Positions 17,943 through 27,312 of a DNA stretch of 64,000 bases are shown one piece after another. The DNA lies in the NCBI GenBank assembly GCA_965368585.1, contig CBDUNM010000007.1:7404-71403 (forward strand), in the 5' to 3' direction. Origin of the DNA: JARRQB01 sp965368585 (GTDB taxonomy: Bacteria; Pseudomonadota; Gammaproteobacteria; Chromatiales; Chromatiaceae). A program made the position numbers and the translations under genes. The notes beneath the pieces are model-generated. The model did no database searches and was not told where the DNA came from. It saw only the letters and a list, made by a program, of their open reading frames with translations. The first letter of the stretch is position 1; each line of letters begins with the position of its first letter.

Positions 17943-18711
17943 CCCCGTCGTAGTCATCGGAATCGGCGAGATCGGCTCCGTCTTCGCCCGCGGATTTCTG
18001 AAAACCGGACACCCCGTCATCCCGGTCAACCGGGGCGCCGATTTCGAACAGGTCGCCGCCGTATATCCCCATCCCGAGTTGGTGCTGCTGGCCGTCGGCG
18101 AAAACGACCTGGCGGCCTCCCTGGCCGGCCTCCCCGAGATCTGGAGTTCCAAAATGGTCCTGGTGCAAAACGAATTGCTACCCAGGGATTTCACCCATCT
18201 GAGCAGCCCGACCGTGGTCTCCATTTGGTTCGAAAAGAAAAAAGGCCAAGACAGCAAGCCGATCATGCCGTCCCCGGTCTTCGGCCCGAAAAGCGAGATC
18301 ATCGAAGCGGCGCTCGCGGCCGTCGACATCCCCGTGGTTGAGCTGGACGACGCCAAGCAACTGGAATTCGAACTGGTGGCCAAAAACCTCTATATCTTGA
18401 CCACTAATATCGCGGGTATCAGGACCGGCGGCACCGTGGCGTCGCTGTGGCAGCAGCACGAGGCGTTCGCCCGCGCCGTGGCCGCCGACGTGATCGAACT
18501 CCAGGAAGGGCTCACCGGCCACACCTTTGACCGCGACGCACTGCTGGCGCGGATGCTCGCGGCCTTTGCCGGCGACACCGAACACAAATGCATGGGCAGG
18601 AGCGCGAACGCACGTTTGAAACGGGCGCTGGACTACGCCGACAGACTGCAGCTGGAGGTGCCGACGTTGCGCGAGGTCGACGCGGTCGACCTGCCGCAAT
18701 TGGCGCCATGA
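17935..18711 (+). CDS. NAD(P)-binding Rossmann-fold protein of unknown function
   Basis: 258 residues starting with a nucleotide-binding motif, VVVIGIGEIGSVFARGFL (GxGxxG), and a basic residue after the second strand (NRG), which suggests NADP. The general plan resembles ketopantoate reductase or 6-phosphogluconate dehydrogenase-like proteins, but I cannot assign a reaction. The ATG overlaps the end of the adenosyltransferase gene by eight bases, and its stop overlaps the fkpB ATG by four, so all three are likely translationally coupled. Its place in a B12-regulated operon makes a corrinoid-related role possible but unproven. Confidence 0.6.
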   Translation: MLNPVVVIGIGEIGSVFARGFLKTGHPVIPVNRGADFEQVAAVYPHPELVLLAVGENDLAASLAGLPEIWSSKMVLVQNELLPRDFTHLSSPTVVSIWFEKKKGQDSKPIMPSPVFGPKSEIIEAALAAVDIPVVELDDAKQLEFELVAKNLYILTTNIAGIRTGGTVASLWQQHEAFARAVAADVIELQEGLTGHTFDRDALLARMLAAFAGDTEHKCMGRSANARLKRALDYADRLQLEVPTLREVDAVDLPQLAP

Positions 18712-19163
18712 CGGAAGCGCTCCGGATAGCCCCCGGTGCGCGCGTGACCCTGCACCTCGCGATCTCGCTCGCCGATGGTACGGAAGCCTTGTCCACCTTC
18801 GGCGAACAACCCCAGCAAGTGGTGATCGGCGACGGCACGCTGGATCCCGGAATCGAGCTCGCGCTCTACGGCATGCGCGCCGGGGAGAGCGATTCGCTCA
18901 CGCTACGGCCGGGGCAGGCCTTCGGCGCTCCGGATCCGCAGCTGATCCAGGAAATGCCGCTGAGCGATTTTCCGGCGGACGCACCGCCGCGGGAGGGGCA
19001 GATCATCGCCTTTGCCACCCCGGGAGGTGAGGAACTGGCGGGCGCCGTGCTGCGCATAGCGGAACGCACGGCGGACATCGACTTCAATCACCCCCTCGCC
19101 GGCCGTGAACTGCAGCTACGGATTGCCATTGTCGACGTCGCCTACCCGACAGGTCCTTCCTGA
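18708..19163 (+). CDS. fkpB: FKBP-type peptidyl-prolyl cis-trans isomerase, FkpB/SlpA type
   Basis: 151 residues with the SlpA pattern: the first strand VTLHLAISLADGTEALSTF, VIGDGTLDPGIELALYGM, the LRPGQAFGAPDPQLIQEMP segment, and NHPLAGRELQLRIAIVDV at the end. It is a cytoplasmic prolyl isomerase/chaperone containing an insert-in-flap domain. It precedes ispH, an order conserved across Gammaproteobacteria. The start is ATG 18708, overlapping the previous stop. Confidence 0.93.
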   Translation: MTEALRIAPGARVTLHLAISLADGTEALSTFGEQPQQVVIGDGTLDPGIELALYGMRAGESDSLTLRPGQAFGAPDPQLIQEMPLSDFPADAPPREGQIIAFATPGGEELAGAVLRIAERTADIDFNHPLAGRELQLRIAIVDVAYPTGPS

Positions 19164-19282
19164 CCCGTACCCCATCGCCGCGCACCGGCCTCGACAACAT
19201 TGGGAGGTCGGTCCATTGCGCGTTTTATTTGTGGGCGATCGCGGGTAGACTGCTGCGAAAACAACCGTCCGTCGATACGCCA

Positions 19283-20230
19283 ATGAAGATCATTCTCGCC
19301 AATCCCCGCGGCTTCTGCGCCGGCGTGGACAGAGCCATCGAAATCGTGGAGCGTGCGCTCGATGCGTTCGGTGCACCGATTTATGTGCGGCACGAAGTGG
19401 TGCACAACCGGTTTGTGGTCGATCGCCTGCGCAGACGCGGCGCCGTTTTCGTCGACGAACTACCCGAGGTCCCGGACGGGAAAACCGTCATTTTCAGTGC
19501 CCACGGCGTTTCCCAGGCAGTTCGGCGGGAGGCTGAGGGGCGCGACCTGAGAGTCTTCGACGCGACCTGCCCGCTGGTGACCAAGGTGCATCTGGAGGTG
19601 GCACGCTACAGCCGTCACGGTACCGAAGTGGTCCTGATCGGCCATCGGGGACACCCCGAGGTGGAAGGCACCATGGGTCAATACCGCAGTGCCGACGGTT
19701 TGGGCGGCATCTACCTGGTGGAGACGCCCGACGACGTAGACGGCCTGCCAGTCAATAATCCGGCCAACCTCGCTTACGTCACCCAAACGACCTTGTCGGT
19801 GGACGACACGGCGCGCGTAATCGACGCGCTACGATCCCGCTTCCCCAAAATCTCGGGGCCAAAGAAAGACGATATCTGCTACGCCACGCAGAATCGGCAG
19901 GACGCGGTGAAACGCTTGGCCGAATTCTGTGACGTGGTGCTGGTGGTTGGGTCGCCAAACAGCTCCAACTCGAACCGCCTGCGTGAAATCGCTGAGAAAA
20001 TGGGGCGCGCCGCGTATCTGATCGACGGGGCGCAGGACATACGCCGCGAATGGCTGCGAGACGAATCGACGATCGGCATTACGGCCGGCGCGTCCGCGCC
20101 GGAAGTGCTGGTCGACCGGGTGGTTGAGCGGCTCAGGGAATGGGGCGCCGAAACGGTGAATGAAGACCAGGGGACGCCGGAACAAGTGGTGTTCGCCCTG
20201 CCAAAATCCTTGCTCGGGGCGATTTCCTAA
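19283..20230 (+). CDS. ispH: 4-hydroxy-3-methylbut-2-enyl diphosphate reductase
   Basis: The last enzyme of the MEP isoprenoid pathway, a [4Fe-4S] protein reducing HMBPP to IPP and DMAPP. Visible signatures are the N-terminal ILANPRGFCAGVDRAIEIVERAL with the first cluster Cys, YVRHEVVHNRFVV, FSAHGVS, DATCPLV with the second Cys, and ICYATQNRQ with VVGSPNSSNSNRL, then GITAGASAPE. The 315-residue length fits. ATG 19283 is chosen since it begins exactly at the family N-terminus MKIILANPRGFC. Confidence 0.97.
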   Translation: MKIILANPRGFCAGVDRAIEIVERALDAFGAPIYVRHEVVHNRFVVDRLRRRGAVFVDELPEVPDGKTVIFSAHGVSQAVRREAEGRDLRVFDATCPLVTKVHLEVARYSRHGTEVVLIGHRGHPEVEGTMGQYRSADGLGGIYLVETPDDVDGLPVNNPANLAYVTQTTLSVDDTARVIDALRSRFPKISGPKKDDICYATQNRQDAVKRLAEFCDVVLVVGSPNSSNSNRLREIAEKMGRAAYLIDGAQDIRREWLRDESTIGITAGASAPEVLVDRVVERLREWGAETVNEDQGTPEQVVFALPKSLLGAIS

Positions 20231-20238
20231 CGACCGCG

Positions 20239-20649
20239 CTACCAGCAGTTGTCGGCGGCGGCATCCTTTCTATCGAGATAGTCCAGGGTGAAATCGCCGC
20301 AGCTGTCGCCATCCTGCGCACCGCCCTCCGGGGCAGACGCCGTCAAATCATAAGTCGCGCCGTCGCCGGCGATGGTCACGACGTAGTAACCCTTTGGTGT
20401 CTTGCCCGTCGCCGTGTCGATACCGGACGCGTCCAACGACAGCGAACCCAGGGTGGCCGCGTAGATGCCGTTCACGGTAAAGAACTGCTCCTGCGCCAGC
20501 GCCACCGACTGCAGTGCCACCTTGGCATCGGCTCGCCGCGCCTTTTGCATCTGCTTGGCGTACCACGGATAACCCACGGTCGCGATTATCGCCAGTATGG
20601 CAACGGCGATTACCAGTTCGATCAGAGTGAAGCCACTGTTTCTTTTCAC
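20239..20649 (-). CDS. pilE: Type IV pilin-like protein PilE
   Basis: 136 residues with a class III signal peptide, VKRNSGFTLIELVIAVAILAI; prepilin peptidase would cut between Gly and Phe, leaving an N-methylated Phe and Glu5. A globular C-terminal domain carries a Cys pair (SCGDF and NCW) typical of the pilin D-loop. The start is GTG 20649; an upstream ATG at 20700 would add 17 residues before the leader. It is the last gene of the fimT-pilVWXY1Y2E operon and probably encodes a minor pilin. Confidence 0.9.
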   Translation of the reverse strand: MKRNSGFTLIELVIAVAILAIIATVGYPWYAKQMQKARRADAKVALQSVALAQEQFFTVNGIYAATLGSLSLDASGIDTATGKTPKGYYVVTIAGDGATYDLTASAPEGGAQDGDSCGDFTLDYLDRKDAAADNCW

Positions 20650-20674
20650 GTTATGTATACCCGATCGATGACGC

Positions 20675-20992
20675 TCAGCGTGCCAGCTCAATACGTTCAA
20701 TATAGGACGCGTCGTTCGGGGAGCGATAGATATACACCACCATGCCCTCCTCCAGCGCGTTCAGCGTCAACCGTACATTGTAGTGCCCGACGACCACGGT
20801 ACGCTCATCGACCCGATAGGTGGTGTCCGTCACCACGATGGCGTCCTCGGTCGGCTTGAAATTGACGACGCCGATCTCGGCATCACGGTTTTGCTGCTGG
20901 GCTGCCGAGACCGGCATGCCGCACAGCAGCGCCACTGTCGACAGCAACCCGATGAGACCGGCGAGCGTGACTGACCGTAGTGAATTTCGCAT
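20675..20992 (-). CDS. Small exported protein, PilY2-like by position
   Basis: 105 residues with a signal peptide (GLIGLLSTVALLCGMPVSAAQ) and a short beta-rich mature part (FKPTEDAIVVTDTTYRVDE, VRLTLNALEEGMVVYIYR). It lies between pilY1 (2-base gap) and pilE, the place of pilY2 in Pseudomonas. Sequence similarity to PilY2 cannot be established by eye, but size, signal peptide and position agree. Confidence 0.6.
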   Translation of the reverse strand: MRNSLRSVTLAGLIGLLSTVALLCGMPVSAAQQQNRDAEIGVVNFKPTEDAIVVTDTTYRVDERTVVVGHYNVRLTLNALEEGMVVYIYRSPNDASYIERIELAR

Positions 20993-20994
20993 GA

Positions 20995-23900
20995 CTAGTT
21001 ACTCCAAATCTGGCGCCAGGACTGGCGTCCCTTCGACCTGCCCGAACTCTCCATCAGGTAGTCCAGCTGCCCGCTTTCGGAGCCGCTGAAGTACTTGTAC
21101 TCGCGGCCGACCGTACCGCTGGCGCCGCCGTAGCCGCTGTTGCCGTCCTCCAGGATACCGGGCGAGGACACGGTGATCTCCTTCAATTTGATCCCACTGG
21201 TCACCTCGCCGGAATCGCCGGCAAGGTCACTGGAGTCGAACACGCCGTCCTTGTTCAGGTCGAACGGCGAAAGCGGCAAGCGGGCGCCGTCGTTGGCGGA
21301 CAGCTCCATCAACCAGCTGACCCCGCCGCCGGAGCACGGGTTGCCGGAAGGGTTGGTGGTGACGAAGATGATCCGGCCGTCGCGCAGGATGGGGTTGGCC
21401 ACCACGCGTTCACCGTCGGGCGTCGACGTGCCGCCTTCGGTATTGACCAGATCCATGTACCAGCCGTTTTTCTCGCCCCAGTTCACGAGGTCCGTGGTGG
21501 AGAGGCGAAGTTCCTCGGTATTGGTCCCGGCACCGTCCGGCAGATCGAAGGTGTCGGAAATCTCCGACAGGATTTCCTGCGACAACAACCCGTCCCGGTT
21601 GCCCGAGGGAATCGCCGCACCGTTGTCGCGATCCCACAGGCCGTAAAAGGTCTGCATATCGGTATTGGCGCCGTCCGTCGTCTCGAGGTATTTGCCGGTG
21701 CCGAAAAAGATCAAGTAGCCGGGCTGGGTGGGGTGCAGGCCCACCTCGATCCGGCTGGTGATGGGCTGCTGCTTGCCAGTACCGTCTTTCGCCGTGTAAA
21801 GGGGCGTCTTCTTGGCGCCGCTGACGGGCAGAAACTGCCAGGTGCTGGCGCAGCCGGCCGCCGGTGCCGCCACCTTACAGGTGCCGGTCAAATCGATCTT
21901 GAACACGTTGCCGAACAGATCGGGCACGTAGACGAAATCGGTGATTCGATCGCCGTCGACGTCGACCGGCGTCGGTTCCGCCAGACCGTTCGGACGGCCC
22001 AGGCCCTCGGGATCGTCCGCCGTGCCGTGGCCCGTATCGAAGCGCCGAATCGGCTCACCGGTCTCGAGGTCCAGCACGTACAGGACGCCGTTGCCGGTAG
22101 AGCTCTGACGGCCGCCGAATGCCGTATCGTCCTCGGTATTGTTGTAGCCGTTGCTGACGATCGCCGCCCACTTGCCGTTATACAAACGCACGATGTGGGC
22201 CCTGCCATAGGTATAACCCAGGTCGGCGTCGTGGTCGTCGGTGAACTCCCACAATACAGTGCTGCCCGGGTCGGTCTCGTCGAAGCCGTCCGGGTCGGTG
22301 ACATCCAGCGCAAACACCCCCTGGCCGCCCTGGCCGAGGGTACCGACCAGCACCGTGCGCCAGCTGCCGTCGAGCAGGGCATCGCCGACCGCCGGTGATC
22401 CGTTGACGAAAAAGCGGTGCCCGATCGACGTACCGTATCCCTTCTCGGTCAGTCGCCAGAGGTTACGGTAGACCAGCGACGGGATGTAGGCACCCTTTTC
22501 AGTTCCGCCGTTCTCGCCCGTTGTCGCGTCGAACGCGTGCAGCATGCCGTCGTTGGCGCCGACGTAGATGACCGGCGTCCGGGCGGCGTTGGCCGCGGTA
22601 AACGCCGAATAGGAGGGCGCATCCGCATCCAAGGCCAGTTCCATCCCGTCGGGATAAGCGAACGGCGGCGCGCCCACGTAGGCGGGCGTGGAGCTCACGA
22701 TATCGCCCAGCAGGGTGGCGCGCGAGCGCATCGCGGACAGGTCCTGCCGCCCGCGCAGGAACTGCAGCCGGGCTTCCCCGGTCGCGTCATCCAAGTCGGC
22801 GGCGTCGGTGGCCGGATTCCATTTGAGGTAGGCGATCTGCGCCGCGCTCAACTCGTTTTCCGACGGCGCCGCCGGATCGGCCGGCCATGCAAACCTGATC
22901 GCCTTGCCGTCGATATCGTCGTCCACGTCGCCGGGCCGCCAGGTCAGGATCTTGCGCGGGTTGGTGCCCACCGAATTCCACGACTGACCCGGGTAGGTGG
23001 CAGTCGTCGCGGATTCCGAACATGCTTCCTCGTCGATCGCGCAAGCGGCAATCGTGGGGCATTCACCGCCGGTCATCACACACCCGGCCTCGAATTGGAG
23101 CATGGTCGAGGGGCGACCGACGTCGCGCGGCAGACCAGTGTCGATGATCGGCACGGCCAACAGTTGCCCGCTCCACGTCTGCGGATCGAAGCGGACCTGA
23201 AACAATAAAGAGTCGCTGCTCAGCGACCCGGACGTCAGGGCGACCGCGGCCCCCGACTTGGCGGTTCGATCGACGATATCGTCCAGCACGCGTTCCAGTT
23301 CCGAGGTCAGCTTGGCCGGGTTGTTGGCACTTAAAAACAAACCGCGGCCGTTGTACGCGGCATGGAACAGGTCGTCCACGCGGGTCTTTTCTCTTTCGGC
23401 CGAGAGCAGTGTCAGATCCCGGACGTCGGTCCAGACGAAGTCAGCTTCGGTCGGCCAGGTGTCTCCCCGCTCAGGGGTCATACCGAATGGGTCCAGGGCA
23501 TAGCCGTCGATGCCGAAGGCAATGGTGTAAGTGATCATGCGCTGGTGCGTCGCGTTGTCGATGGCGACGGGCGGCAGCGCACCGGTGAGGTCGACGGTTC
23601 CGTCGCCGCCGGTATTCGGCACGATGTTGTCGAGTTCTTCGTGCAGATCCGTTTCGTAAAAGTGCATTGCGACATCCGCCAGGGTTTCGGAGACGTCGTC
23701 CTTGAATCCGCCCGTCGCGTCATCGTCGTACGGGGAGTCGCCATCGCTGTCGTTGTCGTCGATTTCGTCTTCCGCAAACCGCAAGGCGTTCCAATAGCCG
23801 TCGGTCACCATGATCGCGAAATTCTGCTGGCACGCCCCGCCTTCCTCCGCACTCAGCAAAGGGGTCACCGCTTCGACCCTTACCACGCCTTCCGAATAAG

Positions 23901-25068
23901 ATTCGCCTGAGGGGTCGAAGACGGATATCTCGGTTTCGAAGAGCTTACCCAGATCATACAGACCCTGACGCGCCGGCGTACCGAAACAGCGGCTGATGTC
24001 GCTGTTGACGAAGCAGGAGAACGGCAGGTTGTGGATCATATCCAGCGCATTGATTTTGTTGGCCGGGTCCGTCATCGACAGCGGCAGGTTGAGCGGGTCG
24101 TCCTGCTGGAACAGGTGGATGCCCAACCGGATCCCGCTGAGGTTTTCCACCACCGCCGCCATCGCCGCGCGGGCCGCGTAGCTGCGCTTGCGGTGGTATT
24201 GAAACCAGTTGGCGAAGTTCACGATCTCCTTAGCATAGCTGCAGGTATTGCCGTCGCTGGCGGAGCCGTCCGCCAACGTCTCGCCTATGCAGTCCGCCCG
24301 GCCGCCCGCGGCGGCATTGGTGAAAGGTCCGGCTCCGGCCCGGATCTCGATCCTTTTATAGTCGTCGGGCCCGTATTCGCCGTCGCCATCGACGTCGAAA
24401 GAGACGTAATAGGTGGCGGGATAGAAATTTTCCTCGTAGCGGTCCGGCACACCGTCGTAGGTCAGATAGCTGTACAGCCGCGGCGGTTCGTTGGCGAACG
24501 GCCCCGTCGCCGCCGTGAGATCGACGATCCGTTCCGCGAGCGGCTCGGGGTCGCCGTTGCCATCCAGATCTTCATTGACCGGGTCGAGCAAGGCCGCGGC
24601 GGGATCCGCATCTACGAACTTGGGCGTGCCGTCGGCGTTGGTGCCGGCCCAGGGCTTGTACTCGATGTCGGGGTTGTAGTACATCACGTTGAATTCGGGC
24701 GAGCGCATTTGCCAGATTGTCAGATTGACCGGCGCCCCGGCCGCGGCGATCGCCGCTTCGAGCGCTTCGACGGTCGGAATGACCCGCCTGGACTCGAAGT
24801 CGCCGAACCCGTTCCAATCCCGGCCATTGTTCTTGCCCGGCAGGACGTAGCGGAAGTCGACATCGCCGTCGCCGACACCGGACGCCAGCCACTCCATCTC
24901 CATGCTGCCGGAGTCGTCGACCAGGAAATACACGTTGGGCTCTACATTGCCGCCGACGAACAACGGCGAGTTGCTCAATGCCAGGTCGGCGGCGTGACCG
25001 ACGCTGGCCGCGCCGGCGAGCAGACACCACACCAAGGCGGCGAAAGAACTGCGAATCTGGACCTTCAT
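20995..25068 (-). CDS. pilY1: Type IV pilus tip adhesin/assembly protein PilY1
   Basis: A 1357-residue exported protein with a signal peptide (ALVWCLLAGAASVGHA). The N-terminal von Willebrand A-like region has a MIDAS-type motif, DDSGSMEMEW. A Cys-rich, variable centre follows, then a C-terminal PilY1 beta-propeller with VYVGANDGMLHAFDATTG, VLGTLGQGGQGVFALDV, VSNGYNN and the calcium-binding-like DVDGDRITDFVYVPDLFGNVFKI. PilY1 sits at the pilus tip and controls extension, adhesion and surface sensing. ATG 25068 is the start at the signal peptide; the frame is open upstream into pilX. Flanked by pilX and a pilY2-like gene. Confidence 0.95.
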   Translation of the reverse strand: MKVQIRSSFAALVWCLLAGAASVGHAADLALSNSPLFVGGNVEPNVYFLVDDSGSMEMEWLASGVGDGDVDFRYVLPGKNNGRDWNGFGDFESRRVIPTVEALEAAIAAAGAPVNLTIWQMRSPEFNVMYYNPDIEYKPWAGTNADGTPKFVDADPAAALLDPVNEDLDGNGDPEPLAERIVDLTAATGPFANEPPRLYSYLTYDGVPDRYEENFYPATYYVSFDVDGDGEYGPDDYKRIEIRAGAGPFTNAAAGGRADCIGETLADGSASDGNTCSYAKEIVNFANWFQYHRKRSYAARAAMAAVVENLSGIRLGIHLFQQDDPLNLPLSMTDPANKINALDMIHNLPFSCFVNSDISRCFGTPARQGLYDLGKLFETEISVFDPSGESYSEGVVRVEAVTPLLSAEEGGACQQNFAIMVTDGYWNALRFAEDEIDDNDSDGDSPYDDDATGGFKDDVSETLADVAMHFYETDLHEELDNIVPNTGGDGTVDLTGALPPVAIDNATHQRMITYTIAFGIDGYALDPFGMTPERGDTWPTEADFVWTDVRDLTLLSAEREKTRVDDLFHAAYNGRGLFLSANNPAKLTSELERVLDDIVDRTAKSGAAVALTSGSLSSDSLLFQVRFDPQTWSGQLLAVPIIDTGLPRDVGRPSTMLQFEAGCVMTGGECPTIAACAIDEEACSESATTATYPGQSWNSVGTNPRKILTWRPGDVDDDIDGKAIRFAWPADPAAPSENELSAAQIAYLKWNPATDAADLDDATGEARLQFLRGRQDLSAMRSRATLLGDIVSSTPAYVGAPPFAYPDGMELALDADAPSYSAFTAANAARTPVIYVGANDGMLHAFDATTGENGGTEKGAYIPSLVYRNLWRLTEKGYGTSIGHRFFVNGSPAVGDALLDGSWRTVLVGTLGQGGQGVFALDVTDPDGFDETDPGSTVLWEFTDDHDADLGYTYGRAHIVRLYNGKWAAIVSNGYNNTEDDTAFGGRQSSTGNGVLYVLDLETGEPIRRFDTGHGTADDPEGLGRPNGLAEPTPVDVDGDRITDFVYVPDLFGNVFKIDLTGTCKVAAPAAGCASTWQFLPVSGAKKTPLYTAKDGTGKQQPITSRIEVGLHPTQPGYLIFFGTGKYLETTDGANTDMQTFYGLWDRDNGAAIPSGNRDGLLSQEILSEISDTFDLPDGAGTNTEELRLSTTDLVNWGEKNGWYMDLVNTEGGTSTPDGERVVANPILRDGRIIFVTTNPSGNPCSGGGVSWLMELSANDGARLPLSPFDLNKDGVFDSSDLAGDSGEVTSGIKLKEITVSSPGILEDGNSGYGGASGTVGREYKYFSGSESGQLDYLMESSGRSKGRQSWRQIWSN

Positions 25069-25093
25069 CAACTCACTCCCTACCTGGCGCTGG

Positions 25094-25642
25094 TTATTTC
25101 CGGTACACGCTCTGTACCATCGCTTTCGCGTTTTCACTTCGACCGTAACCTTCGGCGGTGGCGCGATACCACTGATTGGCCGCCGACGGCGGGGCACTGG
25201 AAAGCAGGCTTTCGCCGACCGACACCACCTGCAAGCGCTCGACGACGTAACCGGGCTGCCTGCCGACCCCCTCGATAATGGCGCCCGACAGCGTCTTGAA
25301 ACCGTATTCGATGACGTTGGCGCCGCTCTTCCAATTCACCTTGGCGATATCTTCCCAGATATCCGGCCCGCTGGTCGCCGGCTCGCAATAGCCGCCCGCA
25401 CAATCGGGGTAGAACGGCATTGATAAATCGATATTGGCCTGCACGTCTTCCTCCGCATCCCGCAACGCCGCCTCGGCGGCCTGGAAGGCCCGTTCGCGCT
25501 CGCGCGCGTTGCCCACCATCTTTTCCTGCATGATGGTGGTATTCATGCCGCCGATCCCGAGCAGGGTGAGCACCAGCAGGATGATCAGCGAGATCACCAG
25601 CACCGAGCCGCGCCCGTTAAGGCATGTGGAGGATGGCGTCAT
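25094..25642 (-). CDS. pilX: Type IV pilus minor pilin PilX
   Basis: 182 residues beginning with a prepilin-like leader and hydrophobic helix (GRGSVLVISLIILLVLTLLGI) followed by MNTTIMQEKMVGNARERERAFQAAEAALRDAE, the signature of the PilX N-terminal domain. The ATG at 25642 overlaps the pilW stop by four bases. It is part of the minor pilin tip complex with PilV, PilW and PilY1. Confidence 0.93.
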   Translation of the reverse strand: MTPSSTCLNGRGSVLVISLIILLVLTLLGIGGMNTTIMQEKMVGNARERERAFQAAEAALRDAEEDVQANIDLSMPFYPDCAGGYCEPATSGPDIWEDIAKVNWKSGANVIEYGFKTLSGAIIEGVGRQPGYVVERLQVVSVGESLLSSAPPSAANQWYRATAEGYGRSENAKAMVQSVYRK

Positions 25643-26760
25643 TGCAGGCGATTCCTTAACGAGACGGTCGCGACATAAGGGTAGCGCAGCCGTCCATCCG
25701 ACGCGGTCACACTCACACCGTTGAAGTTGAAGGTCTGACTCTGACCGGCGTCGACATCGACCAGGTCGGTGCGCGCGCTCTGCACCAGCATGGCGACCCG
25801 CACGCTCACCACGTCCTTCCAGTCGGCCACGGCATCCGCCTCCACATAGCGGTTGGCGATACCGTCCGGGTTCGCCGTGTCGGTGTCTTCGCCGTACAGG
25901 AACTGGATGCTCTCTATGCCCTCGACCAGTTCCTGAGCGCCGCCTGAGGACGCCTCCTGGCTGATCTCTCTCCGAAACAGTGCCGGCGGGTTGGTGGCAG
26001 TGTCGGATCGTTTGCTCACGTAGTAGACGTAGCCGACCAGCTTGTCGACGTGCGCGCCGGCCTTGTTGAACAGCATGCCGCCGTCGTTGGCCACCGCGCC
26101 GGTGCAGCCGTCCAGCGCCACGTCGGTACCCGAGACGTTGCACGCCACCACGATATCGACATTGGTGCAGTCGGTAATCATCAACATGTCGTCGGTCTCG
26201 AAGTCGCCGCGCTCCGCCGTCGCCAGGGCGGTGGTCGAGACGGCGGTGGCGATGACCGGGTCTCCCTGCACCTGCCAGACGCGGATCACGTCCGAATTGG
26301 CCACCGGGTTGACCGTGCCGGTTTCAAGCACTGCACCGTCACCGGGCGTCCACCGACTGCTGGTCGATGCGTCATCGTCCACGGCCGCGTGCGGGATGAG
26401 CGGGAAATCGTCGCCATAATCCGTTCCGTTTGCCTCCCACCCTTCCACGCCCTGCTGCGGCGTAAAGCTGGCGACGGCCGTGTCGAGGGCGACGTTTACG
26501 CGCATCATTTCGTCGTCGGACACCAGTGTGCGAGAGCGGCTGTTGCAGCCCAGATAGCCCGCCATGCGCAGGTCGCGGCTCAGCAGGTAAAAGGCGTAGC
26601 GCGCGCTTTCCTGCATCCGCGCCAGCTCGTCGCTGAGGTGGTAGGCCTGCTTATTCGATAGAAAAATCTGCGCCACGCCACCGACCAGCACCAGACCGAT
26701 GATCAGCGCCACCAGCAGTTCGACGAGTGTCAGACCCTTTTCGTTGTTCATGATCGACAT
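25639..26760 (-). CDS. pilW: Type IV pilus minor pilin PilW
   Basis: 373 residues with a short leader and pilin helix (KGLTLVELLVALIIGLVLVGG) and the PilW-typical continuation QIFLSNKQAYHLSDELARMQESARYAFYLLSRDLRMAGYLGC. The long globular part includes the DVVSVRVAMLVQS segment near the C-terminus that is common in PilW proteins. The start could be ATG 26760 or ATG 26751. Overlaps pilX by four bases. Confidence 0.93.
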   Translation of the reverse strand: MSIMNNEKGLTLVELLVALIIGLVLVGGVAQIFLSNKQAYHLSDELARMQESARYAFYLLSRDLRMAGYLGCNSRSRTLVSDDEMMRVNVALDTAVASFTPQQGVEGWEANGTDYGDDFPLIPHAAVDDDASTSSRWTPGDGAVLETGTVNPVANSDVIRVWQVQGDPVIATAVSTTALATAERGDFETDDMLMITDCTNVDIVVACNVSGTDVALDGCTGAVANDGGMLFNKAGAHVDKLVGYVYYVSKRSDTATNPPALFRREISQEASSGGAQELVEGIESIQFLYGEDTDTANPDGIANRYVEADAVADWKDVVSVRVAMLVQSARTDLVDVDAGQSQTFNFNGVSVTASDGRLRYPYVATVSLRNRLQ

Positions 26761-26766
26761 CGAGCC

Positions 26767-27312
26767 TCAAGGGTGAAAGACGCTGACCAGGCGCTGCAGC
26801 GTCGGGCCGCCGTCTCCCGGATCCACGTTCGAGTCGAGCCACCAGACCTTGACCACGGACAGGTCACCCACACCGTCGCACGCGGCACCGGCCGACGAAC
26901 TCCCGTCCGCCGGCGAGCTGTCGATACACACGATGGCGTCCCCGGCAGGCAGATTGTCGGTCACGGCCTGGCGCCACTCGAAGAGATCGTGCGCCGCCAT
27001 CTGCGCGGACGTGCAACCCGCGTCGGCGAGGCAGCCCGCGGTGGCCGTGCCGGACGTCTTGGCGTCGTAATCCTTATCGCTTACCCCGCCCAGATTGGCG
27101 CGCATGCGGTCCATGATATCGGCCGCCAGCACCGTCGCTTGCGTACGGTAGTAGGCTTCGCGGGTGTTCTTCACGCCCGTCAGCTGCAGACCCGCGAGCC
27201 CGATCAGGCCCACCGATAGAATCAGAAAAGCGACCAGCACCTCGACCAGCGTGAAGCCGCGCTGCGTCGTCAGGGTGTTCGGCGTGGAACCGGTCGCGCG
27301 CTTCATTCGCAT
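26767..27312 (-). CDS. pilV: Type IV pilus minor pilin PilV
   Basis: 181 residues with the leader QRGFTLVEVLVAFLILSVGLIGLAGLQL, cleavage between Gly and Phe, and the PilV pattern NTREAYYRTQATVLAADIMDRMRAN. It starts at ATG 27312 (or 27306) and overlaps the upstream fimT-like gene by 10 bases. The open frame to 27588 is a run through the neighbouring gene. Confidence 0.92.
   Translation of the reverse strand: MRMKRATGSTPNTLTTQRGFTLVEVLVAFLILSVGLIGLAGLQLTGVKNTREAYYRTQATVLAADIMDRMRANLGGVSDKDYDAKTSGTATAGCLADAGCTSAQMAAHDLFEWRQAVTDNLPAGDAIVCIDSSPADGSSSAGAACDGVGDLSVVKVWWLDSNVDPGDGGPTLQRLVSVFHP

Noticed and set aside
24031..25278. Long plus-strand frame across the pilY1 5' end
   Set aside because: PilY1 on the minus strand is certain here, and the plus-strand product has no recognisable domain.
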